DNA from: Adiantum capillus-veneris
Taxonomy: Eukaryota; Streptophyta; Polypodiopsida; Polypodiales; Pteridaceae
NCBI GenBank assembly: GCA_014529385.2
Contig: CM043966.1
Coordinates: 97,276,087 to 97,340,086, forward strand
Length of the DNA stretch: 64,000 bases
Reading direction: 5' to 3'
Under the pieces are notes generated by a model that saw only the letters and a list, made by a program, of their open reading frames with translations, had not been told where the DNA came from and ran no database searches. The translations under genes and the position numbers were made by a program. The stretch's first letter is position 1, and every line of letters starts with the position of its first letter. This document shows, piece after piece, positions 59,615-64,000 of this stretch.

Positions 59615-61869
59615 CACTGAGTAAGTTAATACTCTTTTTGTTATCTTATGCGACAATGGGATTTGATATATATTATGTATTACTGAACCCAGCCAAACGT
59701 AACCATTTTTGAGCTTAGCCAAGGCAAAGAAAGGCCTTGGAGCATGATTCATTTCAATTCTCCAATAACATTTTTTAGGTGATTTTGAAACAGTTCAGAG
59801 CTTCAAAGAGCTCCATAGCTTTAATATTATCACGCAGATGGTGAAAGTTCATCTCTATTGTATCCAATGTATCGATATTTAAGTTTTGCCCAATACAGTT
59901 ACACAAAGTATGATCTCCAACTTTCATCTTACTTGATAGCCTAACAGGTTAACTATGTCTGTGACGATCACGAAATCTTTGGAGCACACTTGTGAACTAC
60001 CATTACTTAGAGAATCTATTGTCAGCTTTAATCAGCCAAGTTTTAGCATACCAATTGGAAAAACTCATCTTGGTCTTGGTAGACTTTCTAACTAACAATT
60101 ATTCATAACAATAAATGACTTTCAATAGATGCAAAATGACATACAAAAGCTTTGATCTTACATCTGCATTTTCGTTCCAAGCTCTAATGCTTGGATGTGG
60201 TTAACTATTCACAGCTGTAAAATGACTTTTCTTTATATATTCTTTTCTTTATATGTTCTACAATTTTTCAATTTCAGCTTTGAAGAGATATGTTGATCTA
60301 TTCAGAGATAGAACTTTTTCATTCCAAGCTTTGAAGCTAGGAGATATCCGACTGACTTCACATATGAGCAGCTCTGCATTCTCATAATGTTCCTTCCTTT
60401 ATATGTTTTAAAATTTTTCATTTCCAGCTCTGAAGAAATATGGTGAACGATTCACAAGTGAGAAATGAACCTATGTCTAATAAAAAAGGTCACAGACAGT
60501 TTCAATACCTCACCCCTTTTTTGTATGTAGTCATATATTACTTCTCACAATCGACCACCTCCCTTCCTTATGCAAACCGAAACACAAGCGGAAAAAAATC
60601 AAACGAACTGACCTAAGATGTAGTTTACCAGTCCATTCAAGGGTTTCCATAGCCATTATTAGCCATGACAAAAGGACAATCAGACATAGCATTAAGATGA
60701 TTGCTGAGTGAGGTTTGTAGAGCTCACCTTACTCCCATTACTAGATAAAACTATAGGACGAATCAAACTTTTTAGCAAGAAGATTGCTGAGTGAGCTTGT
60801 AAAGCTCACCTACGAATGGAAACCAACATCCACCCACTCTTCACGACCTGACAAAATTGCCTGCAAACAAAAATTAATATAGGCAATGTTAGCAACACAA
60901 CAGCTTAGGCCAAGCTATGGAAACAAATCCACAACACTGATATGCACAACAAGCATGTAGGCACTCACCAGTCCAGATCCTCAGACCTTCGCATTCACAG
61001 AAGTAAACGGCTGAGGGATTATGAGAATCCATAGGGAAAAGGCCGGAGGTGTCGACTGCACACCACTCACAGGTGATGGATGGAAATTGCTTCATCTGAA
61101 ATCAAGGCACCTGAAGCTATTGCACTACCGAGCTGCTGCACCAACTAGCTATTGCACTACCGAGATGGGCTATTGCTGCGCCAACCAGATGGGCTGCCAT
61201 TTCGCAGAGGCCTGAAGTGGTTCCCATACGCTGTTGTATGGAGTGGCTGGCCTGAGATGGGAAGTCATTGCGCCCCCCAATTAGACTACCATCGTGCAGA
61301 GCCCGAAAGCTGTTGCATGGAATGGCCCATCGGGTGTTAATGAAGGAGGGAGGCCACGAATCGAGCACCAAGTCCTAGCAAAGAAGCGACGAGGAGGGGG
61401 GATGAAAGAGGACTCCCATTAGTAGGTTAGGTGGTGGGTGAGCTAAATAGGCAGAGGGGAAAGTTAGCTGGGAAAGTTAGCTGAAGCGAAGGAGCAGCAC
61501 CATTGGTGCAGGCGAGTCGACACAGAAGTAAGGGAAATGGAGCTCCAAGTGCTCACTTTTTACTGGATGACTCTAGATCACTTGAGGACGTTTGGTGGCG
61601 CATGACTCGTAACTGCTCATCTTTAATTTGAGCAGTTACCATCACCTAACCCGAAGAAAAGTGGACACGTGGAAGGGCGATGATGGTACCGCTTTTAACC
61701 CCCATTTTTTTTACAAAGTGTTTCTTGTTTTACCTATTTGACCCACCCCCCTTAACTGAAACCAATGTCCCTTAAGTTCCTCATGTGCAGAAAGACCCAG
61801 CGCTCCTAATGACTACCTTAAATGCCAAAAATGAGTAATTTTTGACCTTGCAACCCCTTGTTCACCTTA
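59615..61869. other. Right-hand non-coding part of pogo element, repeats
   Basis: No gene seen. Diverged repeats with TTTCCAGCTCTGAAGAAATATG-like text occur near 60280-60310 and 60420-60445. A pair GATTGCTGAGTGAG...GCTCACCT lies at about 60698-60730 and 60781-60812. Short repeats occur near 61115-61200. A transcript terminator or a second exon cannot be excluded. Confidence 0.5.
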
Positions 61870-61898
61870 GGTGGCCCAATATTGGCCCCTTTACCCTA

Positions 61899-62235
61899 TG
61901 GTCATCCAATAGGGTGTCTTCTGCATCCATACTCACATGATGTGAAAAAGAAAGTAGATGTTGGATAAGAGTGGCATGATATCGATGAAAATATAGTATT
62001 GTGTACTTCTTCAATGCACTTTGCAAAAGAAACAATAAAGAAAAAAGAAAAAATAAAGGAACTGAGATTATTTTTTATTGCAACAATCACCATGTTATTG
62101 TAATGCCTTGCAAAATGCCTACCTTTGACATGAATGGCTCTAGTGCAAAGAAGTTATGCAGTATATACTCAGCATGTAGGAGGCATCTCCATTCACACGA
62201 GTTGGCATCCGTTTGATCTAGCACTATGCTTCTTT
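61899..62235 (-). pseudogene. Broken second copy of the Ulp1 domain gene
   Basis: Reading leftward: VLDQTDANSCEWRCLLHAEYIL and FFALEPFMSKV match exon 3 of the gene at 767-3518 (QTDGNSCGWRCLLHAEYVL, catalytic Gln and Cys kept). Then comes an intron beginning GTAGGCATTTTGCAAGGC, like its counterpart, and exon 4 text (SALKKY..., TLIQHLL). The intron acceptor TTGCAG of the first gene is TTGCAA here, so splicing is probably lost. The copy is cut on the right by a copia element (62236) within exon 3 and on the left by the pogo element (TA at 61897). Upstream H3 sequence, if it exists, lies beyond the window. Confidence 0.8.
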
Positions 62236-62565
62236 TGTTGGAATTAGGGTTGCAGAGAAACACACACAGCTTGGAGAAGACGAAAGGAAGCTCAAGGCAC
62301 ACAATAGAGAGTGTGTTGCTTAGTGTGCAATGGAAAGATAGATAGTTAGGGTTGAAGAGAAACACACACAGCTTGGAGAAGACGAAGGAAGCTCAAGGCA
62401 CACAATAGAGAGTGTGTTGCTTAGTGTGCAATGGAAAGATAGATAGCCCTAGAGTGATGGGCATATATATACAAGCACGGGGGAAAAAACCTCCTAAAGA
62501 GGGAAAAAATGCCACGGCGGTCCTAGTGTGTTCACACACATCACTACCACATGTATATGGTAACA
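62236..62565 (-). repeat. Copia 3' LTR with internal 102-bp tandem duplication
   Basis: Unit 62244-62345 is repeated at 62346-62446 with very few differences. A TATATATA string at about 62465 is in position for a minus-strand TATA box. The LTR abuts the PPT complement (62566-62576). Confidence 0.88.
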
Positions 62566-63990
62566 AATCCCCCCTGGAGTGATGCGGTGAACGAGAGCTG
62601 GCACATGAGTAAAGGGAAGTGCCATGCCCTAAGGACATGATCAGTCCACAAAGGGGAGTAAGCCCAAAGCTTTGCGGAAAGCTTCAAGCTTCTCACGAGA
62701 CAATGCCTTTGTGAAAAGACTCCGGCAAGGTTGTCCTGTGTTGGCACATAAGCCAAGCTGATCTCTCCTGCTGAGAGCCTCTCCCTGACATAGTGGTAAT
62801 GCACCTCAATGTGCTTTATGCAAGCATGAAAAACTGGGTTCCTCGCAACTGCCAATGCACTCTGACTGTCATTGTAGATAGTGTTGGCAGTGTCCTATCC
62901 AACACCCAAATCAGCCATAAGGCGTATGAGCCATACACACTCAACCTTAGTTGTGAAGACTGCCCTGTACTCATCCTCACAACTCAAAGTGGCCACAATA
63001 GGTTGCTTCTTTCTCAACCATGATATACATGAACTGCCAAGCATGAAACAAAAACCACTTGTGGACACTCGCGTGTCAAAACAACCAGCCCAATTTGAGT
63101 CCGAAAACGCATGTAAGTCTGGCGGCAATGATCCTCCCTTGGGATAAAACAAGCCAAGATGTAAAGTGCCACTAAGGTAGCGGAAAATCCTCTTGACAGC
63201 CTGCCAATGCTTATACCCTAGGCTATGCATAAATCTGATGACCTGTGAGACTGCAAACTGAATATCCGGCCTCGTGTTGCATACATAAATGAGGCAGCCA
63301 ACAGCAGTTTGGTAAAGAGTGACATTAGCAGGATCGCTAGCATCATGTAGACTCAACTTCAAACTTGTTTCCATGGGAGTGGCAATAGGTTTGCAATCCT
63401 CAAGTCCAAACTTACATAGCAATGTCTTATGTAACTTTTCTGACACAAGGCAATACCACCATCACACTACTTAAACTATATACCCAAGTAATAATGCAAC
63501 ATCCCCAAATCTTTCATCTTGAAAATAGCATTCAAATCAGCCTTAAATTCAGCAATATGTCTCTCATTTGGTCCAGTGATCAGCAAATCATCCACATAAA
63601 GAACCACAATGAGAAGTACATCACCCTCACGCTTTACATACAATGTGCTTTCTGTTGGACTATTACGAAAGCCTTGTTTGACCAAATGAGTGTCAGCTTT
63701 CTCATACCAAGCACGAGGAGATTGCTTCAACCCATACAAAGCCTTGTTACATTTGCACACTTTGTCCTCTTGTCCTTTTATGACAAAACCGCGAGGCTGT
63801 GTTACATAAATTTCCTCAAATATGTCACCATTCAAGAAAGCAGTAACAATGTCTGATTGATGTACATCCCAACAAAAATGAGCTGCCAATGCACATAGAA
63901 AACGCACAATAGTCATACGACAAGTGGGAGCAAAAGTCTCTTCATAATCTATGCCTTTTTTCTGTGCATAACCTTTTGCAACAAGTCGAG
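62544..63990 (-). pseudogene. Copia RT and RNase H
   Basis: RT 63916-63476: CWDVHQSDIVTAFLNGD, KALYGLKQSPRAWYEK and intact YVDDLLITG. RNase H 63446-62895: GCLIYVCNTRPDI, YLSGTLHLGLFY, FSDSNWAGC and SCEDEYRAV. After a TAG at 62897-62895 (expected Gln) the frame continues NTIYNDSQSALAVARNPVFHACIKHIEV. One frame change lies between RT and RNase H near 63450. The catalytic residues look intact, so decay is recent. Confidence 0.88.
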
Positions 63991-64000
63991 CCTTATGGCG

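Larger units (their letters stand above)
55870..61896 (+). mobile_element. pogo/Tigger-type DNA transposon, complete, 6.0 kb
   Basis: The ends GGGTAAAGGGGCCA (55870-55883) and its inverse TGGCCCCTTTACCC (61883-61896) are perfect 14-bp terminal inverted repeats, flanked by TA on both sides (55868-55869, 61897-61898), the Tc1/mariner superfamily target. It encodes one long transposase (57086-59614). It sits inside a second, broken copy of the Ulp1 gene, judging from the Ulp1 text right at its right edge. Confidence 0.9.
62236..64000 (-). mobile_element. Ty1/copia element, left (3') part, runs off the window
   Basis: A 330-bp LTR (62236-62565) starts TGTTGG and ends TAACA on the plus strand. 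The next bases are a PPT complement (AATCCCCCCTGG). RT and RNase H coding text continues to the window edge on the minus strand. The other LTR and the duplication on the far side are out of view; the near flank is TCTTT. Confidence 0.9.

Overview
This is nuclear DNA of a land plant with a large, transposon-dense genome. The evidence is spliced genes with GT-AG introns, Ty3/gypsy and Ty1/copia elements with plant-type primer binding sites, CACTA-type DUF4218/DUF4216 remnants, a MEI2-like RRM fragment, a LINE, and a complete pogo/Tigger-type element. I cannot fix the species. The elements fit a non-flowering plant such as a fern, but that is inference. I saw no rRNA, tRNA or CRISPR array and no prokaryotic-style operon.

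Layout. 1-720 is microsatellite, including facing CT and AG arms. 767-3518 (+) is the most unusual gene: five exons join in frame into an 817-residue protein with a histone H3-like head, a Ulp1/SENP-type (C48) cysteine protease and an FCP1/NIF-type phosphatase domain. A convergent unknown gene with one in-frame stop lies at 3733-5154 (-). From 5.6 to 34.3 kb there is a nest. The host is an old minus-strand gypsy element (5' LTR 33329-34256; gag, protease, RT, RNase H and integrase down to 23036, resuming at 6938). It was split by a plus-strand chromovirus (6939-19297). The chromovirus 3' LTR holds a solo LTR (16382-18001), and a small copia element (19302-23030) sits exactly at the chromovirus terminus. 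34.3-36.8 kb holds CACTA and MEI2-like debris. 37.3-52.3 kb is a second gypsy element of the same family on the plus strand, with no recognisable pol, split by another minus-strand gypsy element (39771-47942). 52.9-55.2 kb is a decayed LINE. 55870-61896 is a pogo/Tigger-type transposon with an intact 842-aa transposase. It lies next to a broken second copy of the Ulp1 gene (61899-62235), which is itself cut by a copia element running off the window (62236-64000).

Only the H3-Ulp1-phosphatase gene and the pogo transposase look like intact large coding units. Nearly everything else is decayed retroelement. The second Ulp1 copy shows that the fusion gene belongs to a dispersed family, so it is either a chromatin-linked host gene or cargo of a mobile element. 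The two family-related gypsy elements share a leader ORF and recurring palindromes between the primer binding site and gag.
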